DNA of 64,000 nucleotides from Phycomyces nitens (GCA_022702545.1 JAHRBC010000005.1:4278001-4342000), one strand, 5' to 3'. Counted from the stretch's first letter, positions 11,350 through 24,010 are shown. Notes: generated by a model from the sequence alone, not told the origin. Numbers and translations: made by a program.

Positions 11350-13966
11350 AGGTCTGCGATTTTTTTTGATCCTGTTTAGGCACCAACAAGAGATTGTATA
11401 ATAGGGGTGAGATTTATTTTTGATGCATTCAGATATTAACAAAGGATATTGGAATTGAAGAAATTGAGAGTTAATAGTCTAAATTCAAAGGACAAGCATT
11501 TTGTTTAGAGAACAATGTAAATCACAATAGATACCGTTCATAATTTAATTTTTTTAAAAAAATAACCTTTCTAGTTTCTCAGAACAACAGACACACTATT
11601 CAAGTTTGCTCTGGAGCTCTTGACTATCTTTTAATCAAGAGTCAGTTAGAATTCAATTGTGTAAAGTCAAATAGCTTCAAACAAATGTCATTATTAAAAT
11701 GATATCACAAAACATACTTTGGTCTCTTTATACTGTCAATCAGGAAGACCCTGCGAGTATTAATTATTGAATATGTGTACAGATGGTGAAATATACCAAT
11801 AGATTTAGCAATTAAGATAAATAAATAAATAAATAAATGAAAATGATAATCAGTGCTTAAATCCCATCAACAATCACCGATTTTCCTGGAATCGATTTCT
11901 GTATATTTTCTTTTTTTCTTTTTTTTATAATAATAATAATAATAGTCTTTATCTCAAAGAGTTTTCTTTACACTTATGATTAGCTTGCAGTCTATCTAGA
12001 CACCTTGTTCTAAATAGTTTAGCTTAACATATCCAGGAGTGCATATGCATGTCTAGCCCTATTACTGTAGCCTTTTTCTACTGTTTTTAGATCGTCAATT
12101 TTGAACCGAGAAGAATTTTGTGCGATTGAGGATAATTTGACAGACTTTCTTAATGATTAACATTTGTTGATCTCAATACATACCTCAGTCGATTATTAAA
12201 AAAAAGTGTAAATGAGGGTACGGATACGTCAAACATTCCTAGACAAGCGCACACTAGTAATAAAGAGAGTTTGCGATCTTGACTGTACGTACAACTATGA
12301 TCTCATTCAACTTTACCCCATAAAAGTTCGATCTACGAACCCAGGCTATTAGACAGAAATGATGAAATTCTGCCTTTGAGTATGCTTCTGAATATAAACC
12401 AAAAAAAGAATATTATTAATAGTTCTTGTCAATAATTCCACTGAATTGCTGGCAAGAATTCCTTGAGAATCACAAACAGCCAATTTGGTATATTTATACA
12501 AAATTATAGACTCTATCCAATTTTCTGGAATAGGCTTTTTCCATCAAAGATCAATATAGTTTGTGAGGATAACTGGCGTCTAGTTGTATACAGCTGTAGT
12601 ATTCAAGAATATCTTGCAAGACATATGTATCTAAATGACTCCTTTTTTTAAAAAACATGAAAAATAGACCCCAATCTTACAAAAGAGCCACAGTACAAGG
12701 TCAACCCGAGCAGAATCACCAAAGTAAGAACAATCCCTTTTTCATATAGTGTAAAAATAAGGTATGGAGAAATTATGCTTATTTGTCATCCAAGACTGGA
12801 ATGCCTATATCCCCTCTTTTTTTATTCTTATAAGTATATATCTTTATTGACGCCATGGAACAAGGTGGTCAAGGTAAGCCATCTTATTACAACACCATGA
12901 GAAGTATATTCTTCTTTTTATATAAAAAAAAAGGGCACAAAAACAGCGAGAACAATTGAATTGATAGTTTACAAGATTTGTTACCGGGATCTGTTATAAA
13001 AGATGTGATGCTTTTTAAAGGAGTTTGGTGCTCCACCCTTGGACCCCTTGTACCTTTTCCCACTGTTAGTATGTAAAGAAGGAAGGAAAAAAAGATTATT
13101 CTTGTCTATTGAATGTTTCCAAGCAAGAACGATGGCCCGGATCATTCTTCCAAATATATATATAGATAGATAAATGTAAAAATAGACCTCCATTCTTTGC
13201 ATAACTTTTGGCTTGCAAGATCAACACTTGCTTTCTGTCTGGCCAAGTTTATTTTAAACCTGTGATTGGGAATGATTGATATCCGACTTGTTCACCTTCC
13301 GAGGGATAGGGCACCCAAAAAAAAGTGTTGTTGCTGGCAGCGGGGGGAAGATATACAGGAGGGGTTTTGTCGCTCTTGTTCCAAAGAGGAGCTGCAAAAT
13401 TCCTATATTGACACCCACAAAAAAAGTACAAGCTACAAGACTTGTATCATAAAGGCTGATCGAATTGGTTCTGGAATTCGAAAGAGATGGCATGGAATCG
13501 ATTCTTTAAAAGATAATGATGGGCTAAATATTTTAACAGACAGATATATGTATGCTATCTTTGATCTGGGGTTTCTAGCTACAAAATGTTTCCATGCTAA
13601 AAAAAATCATCCCAAACCCCACAAGTTGGCCTTTTTACCCATCAAATACAGTCAGACTCCGGCTGTAGAAAACAACCAATAAAAAAATCTAATGGCACTT
13701 GTGATAATTAATTAATCAGATCAAATCCTTGGTTGCCGATTCACAAAAAAAAAAAGCTGTAAAAGATAATTGATAGTGTAATGACAAGTGTTTTACAATA
13801 ATAGATTGTTGGATAAGTAGAAAATAATAATAATAATAATAATAACATTAAGGAGTATTCTATTGTAATCTTGTAGATCTCTCGCTTATCCTCTAGGGCC
13901 AAAGATTGCCCTTGGTTTGTCCCTCTGCCCTTGTTTTCCCAATAGATAATTAAAAACAAGAAAGAA
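11350..13966. other. Intergenic, gene-poor; no supported gene
   Basis: AT-rich DNA with simple repeats (AAAT steps near 11820, TAA steps near 11928). Overlapping frames at 13254-13682 exist on both strands but neither shows a domain, and they shadow each other. The final ~100 bp is the 3' flank of chitin synthase. Confidence 0.5.
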
Positions 13967-16925
13967 TTAAGTTGATGTGAACAGTCGAAGGACAAGATAC
14001 ATAATCGATCCAATAAATCTAAATGCTGATAATCCGGCATTTATCCACAAGATCACAGACATGTATGTGGTCCCAACTGACTCTACATATATCGTACTAA
14101 ACGGTGTGGATGTAACAAACGCTACCAAAAGCGCATTGGATGCTATCCAGACCAGCACAAGATGTGTCCTAAATGATCGGTGGTAATCTTCCTTGCTTTT
14201 GCTTCCGGGTCCCTGAATAGCTTATTAGATACTATACACATACACACACGCCAATCAAATGCCTGTTACCTTTTCAATAAACACCTTGGCATCTAGTTCT
14301 GCCAGTGCCTCTTCAAATTCAATATTAACATCTCGCTGTTCTGCAGGCAGATTGACTTCGACTGTTTGTTCTTTCTTGTCCGAAACCTTTACGATGCCCA
14401 AATCCTTGGCTATCGTACTGTCTCCTTTGGTTCCCCAACTAAACACAATGGTTGGATAGAATTCATTTGATAGATGTCCTTACCTGACATCATGAGTATT
14501 ACAGAATGCGTAAATGTTTAGAATATTGACATAGCCGGGCAATAATAGCAAGTATGGCAAGAAACTGGTCAGCATATGCCAGGGTTGTCCGTACAACAGA
14601 CTCGATACAAAGTATAGGCCATAAGTTGCCAAAAGAGACACAATCATGTTTCGTAGACCAGTGTTCTCAAACACCAACCCCACATTGGTGTTTAGGTTGT
14701 CGGTCCAACTGATCATCTGGGAGGCATTCTGGATACCCTTGTAGATGACCCAGGACGAGGCAAACATCATGTAGCACATTATTACCGAGAACGCAATCAA
14801 GGATCCAACAAACAGCCATTTTGAACTAGAAGATTGGATAGTTTAGATGCCATTAATAGATAGTTTAGACGCCATTAATAGTTTGTAATACCCACCCTTG
14901 TGGTCTGTTTCCCATTGAGCAAATGAAGAGCAAAAAGACAAGAAAGATGTAGAGATAGCGAAACATGTCAAAGATCCTTGCTCCCCAGCCCTTGCCAAAC
15001 GGATCCACGGCTGGATCGGCCAGACTCTTGGTGATAAAGTAAAAGGTAATATAGAAATTGGCCTGGGATTGTTAGTCTGCTGTGGACTGGATGGGCAATA
15101 CTTACGATTGTCAGCCAGCTGAATATCAGACTGACGATATTGTAGACTGCTTGGACCGACAAGAGACCCAGACGGGTAAAAGAGTGCCGGCTGGTCCAGA
15201 TTGATTTGAAATGCCAGAGACCATAGACACCAGCAAAGAAGCTGCCATTGAGCCATCGACGTCGCTGGGAAATAAACTCTGCCAATTGGTCCGGCACGTC
15301 TGTTTCTGCAAACGCACTGTTACAGTAGTGCAGAAGCCAACGCTCGTTTCGTTTGGCAACTAGCTCAAAGCACAAGATCCGGTCTTCTGCCAAGTACATG
15401 TTGGCTTCAAATAGACCCGAGTCTTCCGTGCCCTCCAAGGCCTCGCCCTTGAAGTACTTTTCGAGCGGACCGTGACCATTGATGTCATTGAGAAGAGCTC
15501 GGTAGCGGTAGGCTGAAAAGGCGCCTGGTAAGACAGAGATATATCCAAAAACACTCTCAAGGGGCTTGTCAAGAATGTTGGACATCTTGTACTCAAAGTT
15601 CTGTGCGGCGACCAAAGGATTCAAGAGATATGAGAACACGGGACCAAGCATGGCACGAATCTCCCCACAGGCACCCCCGACATTGGGGTTTCGATCAAAC
15701 GTCTTCCAGAGTTGGTAGATACTCGAGTATCCAGGACGGGTTCCGACATCAAGCAGGACACAAATGTTGGGCTGCAATAGTGGCCCAAACGCACTAAAGA
15801 ACCAGCGATGGGAATTGATCTTTTTGGCATTTTTTTCCTTGAGACAAAACATAATCTGTACAGGCACAATTCCCTACAAGACTCATGAGATTCCAATCAA
15901 GGTTTAATTAAGAGCTGCAGGTACAACGCACCTTGTCGATGCCTTTGAGCTTAAGTTCTGGATCGATTGATATCTGTGTGGTAAACTATGGTATGGTCAA
16001 TACTAATGCATACTGGTCATAATTGCTTACCTCGTATATGTGTGCAGTTACATGCTTATCGTCCACCATGTTCTTGGCAATTCCGGACTGATAGACACCC
16101 ATTGAGGCCAAGACGCTCAGGACACGTCGGTTGATGACCTTGCGGCCGTCAGCCACAATTGACACGACCACCTTTTTCCAGCCATCTGGGCCCCACATTG
16201 ACGAGTTTTGGAGACTACAGAGGTGCGCAATGTTCTTCATGACACCGTGCATGGTACGCGTAAATAAGATTTCATCTTCCTAAGTTAAATCTCGCATTAG
16301 ATCTATCATTGGTTTAATATATAATAAAAAAGTCCCAAGCACTTGCATTGTACATTGTCATGACGATAAACAGTTCGGTCTGTCGGTTGAACAGCTGCGG
16401 TCGAAGGGTGTATCCTCGAGACTGAAAGTCATCTGGCTCGCATGTGGCAGCCGTATAGCGCATTGTGCTGAATTCCTCTTCCTTGCGGGACACTGCCTTT
16501 AGCAACCGATCAGGGACCGGACAGTCCAGCACAAGGTTTCCACGAGTGAGCTGGATACGTCTGGTGGCGTAGCGCCGTTGAGGAACCGAGTGTGATGCAT
16601 TGGGGTCTACAAGAGTTATCGCAGACCCACGACCCAGATCCACATCCACATCCACATCCAGTGCTTCTTGTGTTGGAGTGGGGGCGGCAATGGGGGCAGA
16701 AAAGTATGGTATACGGATCGGGATAAAGCTACGGGGTGATATCCGGGCAGGCTGAACGGGAGGCACAGCCGAAGAATGAATGCTGGGGTCTGTGCTGAGA
16801 GCTTCATTCTTCAGGGCTGGAGGTGTAGAGTGGCGTTGCTGGTAAATCTGCTGGATAAGACTTGGCTGTGAAGGGGTTCTGAACAGAGACATCCAGCCTT
16901 CCAAGACGCCCTTTGGTTGAGACAT
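13967..16925 (-). CDS. Chitin synthase (GT2, fungal CHS1/CHS2-type), ~857 aa, 8 exons
   Basis: Polymerises UDP-GlcNAc into chitin at the plasma membrane. Exons on the minus strand: 16347-16925, 16031-16279, 15932-15985, 15106-15873, 14896-15062, 14484-14825, 14270-14438 and 13967-14212; together 2,574 nt with an intact frame. Visible landmarks are a disordered N-terminus, the family start [49 protein letters not shown], a GTRP segment ([11 protein letters not shown]), the acceptor and catalytic region ending in [12 protein letters not shown], and [11 protein letters not shown]. About seven hydrophobic segments follow, and EDYHRSF precedes the last membrane part. Intron 1 (16280-16346) starts with GCAAGT, not GT, and the frame needs it. 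The gene is divergent from the HNH gene at 17075, with 149 bp between start codons. Confidence 0.93.
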
Positions 16926-17074
16926 TTAGATGATAAAAAGAACAATAAGAAGTACAGGTTTGGGCTGCGCTGAGTTTATTACTGGATCTCATGGAGAGAG
17001 AAAAAAAATTGCCTTTTAGCATTGTTTTTTAACCGATTTTGAGCACTTGTTGTTATTATTGTGCTTCAAAAAGG
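16926..17074. promoter_or_regulatory. Shared divergent promoter, chitin synthase / HNH protein
   Basis: Only 149 bp separate the two start codons, so both core promoters must lie here or overlap the 5' ends of the genes. No clear TATA box was seen. Confidence 0.6.
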
Positions 17075-18049
17075 ATGGCGGCCGAAAAGACAGTTGTGAT
17101 GCCTAGTCGCAAGTCTAGCGAGGTGTATGAGAACTGGAAGGTCTACTCGATTGCAGACAAGCTAATGTTCCGGTGCAATTCGCAAGTAGAGAATAGATTG
17201 CATGCATGCTTCAATTGAATGTTAACAATACAACAGTAAAAAGGCCCAGTGGTACATCAATCGCAATCTGGCAACTCCTCATTCGATCCACCAAAAGGCA
17301 ATCCAATTGACGTTTGAAGCAAAAGGCAATGGACATGCACCAAATGATTACATGATTGAAGATCGGGTCAATAGTTGTGTTTCGTGTGATGCCAAGATTG
17401 GCCTGACCGTACATCATGTAGGTAAATAACGATCGTTGGTCTCTATATGAATTCAACATTGCCTAGTACCAGACATGTACAGACGCTGGATGCCATTGAC
17501 GATCAAGTCCAAGTCAGTAAGTGTTCAATTGGTTGACATCTTCATAACTTGACCAAGAGTAGGGACCTCTTGGTGCTCTGCAAGATATGCCATGATAGCT
17601 ATGAAACACATGCATTACAGTTTAAAAAACAGTTGGTAAATATATATGGTGTTCCATTAGAAGGAAAGGGATGGATCCAAAGACCAGACTACCGAGCTGC
17701 CCGCAAAGCTGCATCCGCCCTTCTCCGTGCACCTGAAAAGATCCCTCAGTCCAGAATCCAAGAGCTGACGACGCTGGTAGAGGGTTTTTCAAATGAAAAA
17801 GGCTGGACTGATCTTAAATGGACAGAGATCCTTGAACGGTGCCGTGGACTCGAGGACACCATCAAAGGCCCTGATTTTGTTGAACACGGAGAATGTGTTG
17901 TCGGGCGGTTGATGGGAGCCAAAGAGAATGAGAGATGGCCAGATCTAGAAGGCTTTATAAGACAGTGGCGCCAACACTTCCTTGACAATCTAAAGCCAAA
18001 GTACCTCAGTCCAAAGTGGACGGTTGACGGTGATATCTACACTGGCTAA
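17075..18049 (+). CDS. HNH-type zinc-binding protein resembling the C-terminal domain of EXD2, ~277 aa
   Basis: Exons 17075-17181, 17237-17421, 17467-17516 and 17558-18049 join in frame (834 nt). The product has NSKKAQWYINRNLA near the start, then CVSCDAKIGLTVHHVVP with YRRWMP, and CKICHDSYETHA. This is the Cys-Cys / HHVVP / Cys-xx-CH pattern that I recall from the region C-terminal to the 3'-5' exonuclease domain of animal EXD2. The exonuclease domain itself is absent, so this is a stand-alone version. Function is unknown; a nucleic-acid or zinc-binding role is inference from the HNH-like motif. Intron 1 (17182-17236) begins with GCAAGT; using the nearby GT instead would give an immediate stop, while the GC donor restores NSKKAQWY. 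Confidence 0.75.
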
Positions 18050-18858
18050 TGAGAGATGCAGGTGTATGCAAATATGCAGAGTTCATCTTACTTTCTACCA
18101 CACATTCTTTTTGCTATTTGATGGGGGAACAGCCATCGAGGCCACCAAAAATATATATTATATTATATTATATTATATAATACATATATTATATAAATAT
18201 TATATAAATATTATATAATAGACCCTTTGTTTCCGATTACAGCGTCAAAAAAAAACAAAAAAAAAACAAAAAAAAGAGATGAGTAAGAGGGGCTCTTAAA
18301 GGGATTTATGTATGTATGTACGTACGTATATATGTATATATTTTGTGATGAATTGATCAAATCAAGACATATAAGAATTTGCAGCGGATTCCAAAAACCC
18401 AATCCAACAACTTAATGCTGGCAAGGGCTGGCTATGCTTCCACGTGAATGGGATAGACATCTTTAAGAATGCAACAAAAAAAACAATTATGAAATAAAAA
18501 ATAAAATAAAATAATAAAATAATAATAAGAATACTTGTTTTGATAATGACGCTATCGTCCATCAGCGCCCCCCCTTTTTTTCTTTTTTCTTTTATACAAT
18601 GTGTTGTGGTATGTAATTCTGTGCAAAAATATAGGAGAATAAGTAGATTCAGAAATCCAAGCTCACAAGCATGATCACTAGGAAAGCTTCCTGTCACTTG
18701 GCTTACTCCTACAAACGGCATGACTCCGATTCAATCCTAAAAAAAAAAAAAAAAACGCACACTGCCATGTGAAAAGGGATCGGTTAATTCTTTTTTCCCT
18801 TATTGTCTATATAACAATTGCTGCTTTGTCTGTTTCTTATCATACTCATCTTCTTCTG
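18050..18858. other. Intergenic with AT microsatellite; possible small minus-strand gene
   Basis: A TATAT-type repeat spans about 18150-18222. The minus strand at 18362-18721 is open for 119 codons with a hydrophobic middle, but the middle is low-complexity AT sequence and no domain is recognisable. The real promoter of the hydrolase at 18859 should lie in the last few hundred bases. Confidence 0.4.
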
Positions 18859-20491
18859 ATGGTTCCCGACACAGCCTTCACCAGAAGTACCATTTATTTT
18901 GCTGCTCTGGCCCAGACAGCCATTGCCCCAGTGGCATTTGTGCACTATGTCTATTATATAGCCACCGAATCCCTCTTGTTCGCCCTGCACCCTTCTATCG
19001 ACCTTTGTCTTCACTACTGGCTCGGGGCTGAGCTTATTTTCTATGTTTACTTTCAAATCACCCACAACCGCATGCAACAGTCACTTGCACCAGTGTTTCC
19101 TAGTGCAAAAGAGCGCCGGATACTCTACTATAATTGTCTGGAGAATGTCGAGGATGTCCAGGTATTCTTGCCCGGCTGGTTTATGCACCGAAACAACCCT
19201 TCTGTCCGGCCACCAATGGAAGATATCTGTCGAGACAACCTAGCCGAATGGTAAACTAGCCATCTCCTTCCTTCCTTCCCCCTCTCTCTCTCACACACAC
19301 AATATATATACACATACATGTATTAATGCGTCTGGATAGGATTGCCTGGGGATTCTTTTCTAGTCCTCTTGAACACATCTTGGAAGACCAGGCCCTGACA
19401 GACGAGCTCTATGGCATGATTGATGGCCTTCAGCACAAATTCAATGTCCAGCTAAAACCAGGCTACGATGAAGATATCCAGTCCTTCCGTCTCAGTCTGG
19501 ACCCAGTTGTGGCCTACTACAGACCCCTCTTCTTTTACCTGGCCATCATGCTCCTGACCCATGCATTTGGCTTTGTGTTGCAAATGTGGGGAATGTCAAA
19601 GTATGGCCCTGAGACGCAGTCTACGCTCACAACGTTCCTAGAACCCCAGGAGTCCTGGCGTTCAATTAATCGTCTCACAATCGTGCCCGAAAGAGTGTCG
19701 TACTGGTTCCGAGATGGGGATCGCCAGAACAAGAAGCCAATCGTATTTATACACGGATTGGGGGCTGGCTTAATGTGCTACTGCAAGTTTATCTATGCCT
19801 TGTTGACTCTTGATTGCCCTGTGTTTTGTGTCGAGCTTCCATACGTGGCAATGCGTTGCACCGAAGATGTACCAACGATGCAAGAGACCGTGCGCGACAT
19901 TGAGCGAATGTTGCACCGACACCATTTTCAGGATGCCGTGTTTGTGGCTCATTCGCTCGGAACAGCCGTCACTTCCTGGTCACTCAAACTGATTCCTCGG
20001 TCCATCTGTGGTGTAGTGATGTTGGACCCCATTTGCTTCATGTTGCATTATCGTGACGTTTGTGGCAACTTTGTCTATCGTTTGCCTACAACTGCCGGAC
20101 AGGTAAGCGTCCATGGGTTTCCCCCCCAAAAAAAAGTCAAGTTTACTGACTACTTTTATAGTGCATCATTAAATACTTTGCTTCATCTGAGCTCTATATT
20201 TCGTACTATATCTCACGTCATTTCCACTGGTTCCAAACCGCACTCTATGTTACACCCAAAGTAACTCACAACCCAAGTATGGCCCAAATGACTACTCAGA
20301 TGCCACAGAACATAAAGGTCTTTCTGTCTGAAAACGACAGCATCGTAGACTCTTTGAGAGTTGACCGGTACCTGACTCACCATGGAGTCGATTCGGTTGT
20401 CATGGAGGGTCTCGAGCACGCATCCTTTCTATTCTACAATAGCTGGGGGGACAAGATTCTCAAGACAATCAACGACTTTACAAACATTTAA
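18859..20491 (+). CDS. Membrane-anchored alpha/beta hydrolase, ~494 aa
   Basis: Exons 18859-19250, 19340-20102 and 20162-20491 join in frame. The open frame extends upstream to 18769, but the first ATG is at 18859. The N-terminal third is hydrophobic (about two membrane segments), and a further one (LFFYLAIMLLTHAFGFVL) precedes the hydrolase domain. That domain has the oxyanion strand IVFIHGLGAG, the nucleophile elbow VAHSLGTAV, a likely acid at ENDSIVD and a terminal His in GLEHASFLFY, a complete Ser-Asp-His set. The substrate is not predictable; such membrane hydrolases are often lipases or esterases. It converges with the JTB-like gene, 126 bp between stop codons. Confidence 0.85.
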
Positions 20492-20579
20492 AAGGCTCCA
20501 ACTGTACATATATACACTCTTTTGTTTGTTGCCATACAACAATATACATTTATATATTTTAATACCATTTATATACAAC

Positions 20580-20615
20580 ATTTAATATAATATAATATAA
20601 TATAATATAATACAA
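20580..20615. repeat. TATAA microsatellite between convergent genes
   Basis: Seven or so repeats of TATAA lie just downstream of both stop codons, in the short interval that must hold both 3' ends. Confidence 0.8.
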
Positions 20616-20617
20616 TA

Positions 20618-21313
20618 TCAAACCGTAACCCCAATCCTATGTGCCAGTCGAAGGTATTGTTCGCGTGTCAGTTTACGCTGTCGCCAAACAACCACTGCAA
20701 TCGAGACAACAGCGACCCCAAGGTTGGCACTCTGAGAGAGTTGGTCAGCATCGGGTCCACAAAAACCGCACCCCACCGCACCGCACCGCACCCCCTCCCC
20801 CCAAACAATGGCACAATCTACTTTACCTCAAAGCACACTAGCTGCCACCGCACAATACGCTTGACCCGTGGGCAACTACGAAACAATGGAAGGGATATGG
20901 CATCATAGTCATAAAAACTCGTCTGATTCTTGCGGTCGGCTAAATCAGGGTCATTCCATTCACATCGCACTGGTTCTTTATTGCCGAAATCTGCACAATA
21001 GCCAATCGTTTTCTTTTTTGTTTTTTTTTAACCATTAGTCTATTGGTCCTCCAGAAGCTCTCACCTTTTCTAGAGATGTGCACACATCGCATTCGCCAGT
21101 AGGAATGCAGCTATAGGTTGGAGTCTTTATATCTTGATGGGAATGTGTATAGTCTCCCAGATTAGTCGCAGCAGCAGGTGGTGCTCGTCTCTCGAGCGCA
21201 TTAGAGATACCAAATAATCTAGACAGAGACATTCAGTACCAATCTAACCAAAGCCCCATCATTACACACGTCAGTAAAATGCCCCAGAGCAACATTGTCT
21301 TTATAGATTGCAT
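20618..21313 (-). CDS. JTB-like small type I membrane protein, ~165 aa
   Basis: Four exons on the minus strand (21270-21313, 21065-21218, 20827-21012, 20618-20731) join in frame. The first exon and the next together encode a signal peptide (TMLLWGILLTLFGISNA, cleavage likely after SNA). The lumenal part carries a Cys pattern CIPTGECDVCTSLEKK, YCADFGNKEPVRCEW and RSCPRV. One membrane segment (LGVAVVSIAVVVW) is followed at once by RQRKL and a short basic tail. Signal peptide, ECxxC start, second Cys cluster and the membrane-RQR order match the JTB (jumping translocation breakpoint) family from memory. Its cellular role in fungi is not established. The signal peptide is split by a 51-nt intron, so gene finders may miss the start. 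Confidence 0.6.
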
Positions 21314-21768
21314 GATGATGATGATGATGATGATAATTGTGATTATCGATAGTGTGTGCTAACAAATCATGCCAAATTTTATTTGCGAGTGACGTCAAGC
21401 ACAAATAGAGTGGGATCACTCTGATTTCCAGGCACTATATATATATATATATAAAAGAGAGTCTTGCAGATGGTCTCTGACTATATTGGCCTCTAGTGCT
21501 CTCTATACTAGATCCATGAACAACTTTTTTATTTTATTGGCTGTGATTATTTGGAATCGAGTCTTTGCTGATACTGGCCAATCCAGTCCCATACCCCTTT
21601 ACCAACCACATTTAATACCACTTGTACCAATTTGTCCCCAGTCACATATCGTCACTGCTGCATGACGCCTTGGGTTCCTCTCCATTTTCTTTTTTCTTTT
21701 TTAAAAAAAGAGAGTCCAGTCGTACGTTAGTCATCCTTTCTTGTCCATCAACAACCTTATTCTGCAGA
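21314..21768. promoter_or_regulatory. Divergent promoter region, JTB-like / UBX genes
   Basis: 455 bp between two divergent start codons. It contains an ATATAT tract near 21435-21452 and a pyrimidine-rich stretch near 21680-21700 upstream of the UBX gene. No specific factor site is claimed. Confidence 0.5.
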
Positions 21769-23148
21769 ATGGCAACCGATATTGATACCCTCGTCAGCAT
21801 GGGATTCTCCCGTGGAAAAGTGTATGTCCAGCCACCGCCCCGCCCCCCCTTTTTTTTCCTACACTCTTTACTAAACTAGCACAGACAAAAGGCTTGGAAG
21901 GCAACCAAGGGAGCCGGTCTTCAGCCAGCAATGGACTGGTAGGGAACCAAATCAGTAGTCTTATTGGATTCAACTCAAGTGTCATTTAGGATTCTCGAAC
22001 ATCCAGAGGTTTCTGATGAGCCAGACGTTGAAGAATCGTCTACTGGACAGTCGCTCAGTGCCACCACATTGGACGCGTCAGTCGAAACACCCACTGAAAA
22101 TGAAGAAGGTAGGTTACCTTTGACTATCCCATAATAGCTGTTTTGTGCTAATCATATATATGTATATGTATATGTATATATAAAAGGTGAAATCTTTAAT
22201 GGTGAACAGACTGCGCATAGTTTGATTTGCAACGACTGTCAAAAGCTGTTTAGAGACTGTAGGTTATTAGATATACATATATATATTTACAAATCTAATC
22301 ATTACAACTATCTTTATAATGATTAGCTACTGCTGCAGAAAGGCATGCGGTTAGAACCCAACATCAAAACTTCTCAGAGAGCACAGAGGTGATTGCACCT
22401 CTGACTGAAGAAGAAAAAAAACAGAAATTGGCGGACCTAAAGGCTCGCTTGATTGAAAAGCGTGCATTAAAAGCACAAGAGGAAGAGGCTGAGCGCAAAC
22501 AGGCCGAAAAGATCCGTCGCAAGGCTGGACAGGACCTGAGTGAGGTCAAACAGCAATTGGAAGCAAAAGAGATCAAAAAGGCGTTTGATCTAAAGCGAAA
22601 GGAAAAGGAAGACGACAAAAAGGCTCTGGCAAAGATAAAGGCCCAAATTGAGGCTGACAAGAGAGACAGGGCTGCAAAGGTAATATTCTCTCAGCAAACA
22701 ACCGCTGTAGACTGACTGTGTGGTACAGAAAGAGGCTGCCAAGAATGGAACACCTGTGCCGGTTGCTCCAACACCTGCACCTGTTGCTGCACCACCAACT
22801 GTCAAAAAGGAATATACCGAGGCCAGACTACAGGTACCAAGAAAGATGCCCAAGTTTTTGAGTTGCTTACATGTTTGTGTATAGATTCGTGTACCTGGTG
22901 CTTCTCCATTGACAAGCAGCTTTTCTGCAGATGCCACCCTGGCTGATGTTCAGACATATCTTCAGTCCAATGGCTGCACAAATAACTTTACCCTGTCTAC
23001 TACATTTCCCAGGTAAGATTTGGATGGTTGAATTGCTGTTTATTGACTGTTTGAATTTAGAAAAACATTTGGTAGTGGAGACCTCGCCAAATCTCTTAAA
23101 GAATTAGGATTGGTTCCATCTTCTGCTCTGGTATTGACCTATGTTTAG
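21769..23148 (+). CDS. UBA/UBX protein, UBXN1 (SAKS1) type, ~323 aa, 8 exons
   Basis: Likely adaptor linking ubiquitin to Cdc48/p97. Exons 21769-21821, 21885-21938, 21990-22108, 22187-22258, 22327-22679, 22729-22833, 22885-23012 and 23061-23148 total 972 nt in frame. The spliced N-terminus is a UBA domain (LVSMGFSRGKVQKAWKAT and AMDWILEHPE). A C2H2-like motif follows (ICNDCQKLF, then H and H), as in UBXN1 relatives, then a long charged coiled coil (about residues 125-215). The C-terminus is a UBX fold (IRVPGASPLTSSF, FPRKTFG, then ALVLTYV). The p97-binding FPR turn is formed across the last splice junction. It converges with cyanase, with 99 bp between stop codons. Confidence 0.88.
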
Positions 23149-23247
23149 AAGGAGGAGAGTTTGACGCTGGCTAGTAGCAAGTATGTATATTTATTGGTTG
23201 CTAGTCCCAAAGAGCAGGATAATGTAAAAAAAAAAAAAAAAAGAAAA

Positions 23248-24010
23248 CTACCACTTTGCAAACGAAAGGAATTTGCCTTCAAGAGTGATTTTGACACGGT
23301 CTCCTTTGGGATGTGGCACCTATTTGTATCACCTTGAGATCCTGGATGGTCAAGATGATCTTACCTTGTCTACATGGGCTGAGAAATCAATGGCAGACAT
23401 GATGCCATCTCCAAACTATGGACAATGTCAGCCAAAAAACAAAAAACAAAAGAATCTTCAAAAGTAGTGCTACCTTTTCATGGATGATGGCCTTTAGAGG
23501 ATAGCCATAGACCTTGATGATCTCAAATAGACGATAGAGGGTGGGATCAGATGGAGGAATGTCAACCAACCTAAAAAAAAATGGATCAGCAAGAGGCCTT
23601 GACGCGTAATATCCAGTAGTACCCTCCACGGTCAGGAAAGTATTGGTCGCCCAGTTCTTCCTTGAGATGACTTGTAGGTATATTCAAGACGCTAGACAGC
23701 TTTTCCATTTCTTCCTGGCTAGGTTTTGCCTACATGGTTCTGGTCAGTCTTGATCTTTGGTCTCGAATAGATGTGTGTACCTGTCCATAGAATAAAGCGG
23801 CCACATACACCTCATCATGCCCAATCTTTCTTCCAATGTCTTCAAAGCTACAAAACATAAGCTATTGAAAACATCTTCTTGACCTACCTTAGTTTTCTCT
23901 CTGCCTTTGCAGCAAACATGCGCTTGTTAACTGAAGCAAGTTTAGGATGGCACTAGTACAAACATAGTCTAAGTAATCGTAATTTGTCAGAGAATGTTAC
24001 ATACACTCAT
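23248..24010 (-). CDS. cynS: Cyanate hydratase (cyanase), ~155 aa
   Basis: Decomposes cyanate with bicarbonate to ammonia and CO2 in the cytosol. Six exons join in frame on the minus strand; exon 1 is only ATG AGT, spliced at GTATGT. The N-terminal helical domain reads RKLSFEDIGRKIGHDEVYVAALFYGQ. The catalytic domain reads DPTLYRLFEIIKVYGYPLK, with the Arg and Glu of the active site, then HEKFGDGIMSAIDFS, with the catalytic Ser, and ends GDRVKITLEGKFLSF. All three residues known from the bacterial enzyme are visible. Length matches the family (~150-160 aa). The last intron must use the acceptor just before GTGCCACATCCC to keep the frame. Confidence 0.93.

Noticed and set aside
13254..13682. 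138-codon plus-strand and 79-codon minus-strand frames
   Set aside because: They overlap each other, have no ATG-supported conserved start, no domain and no splice continuation.
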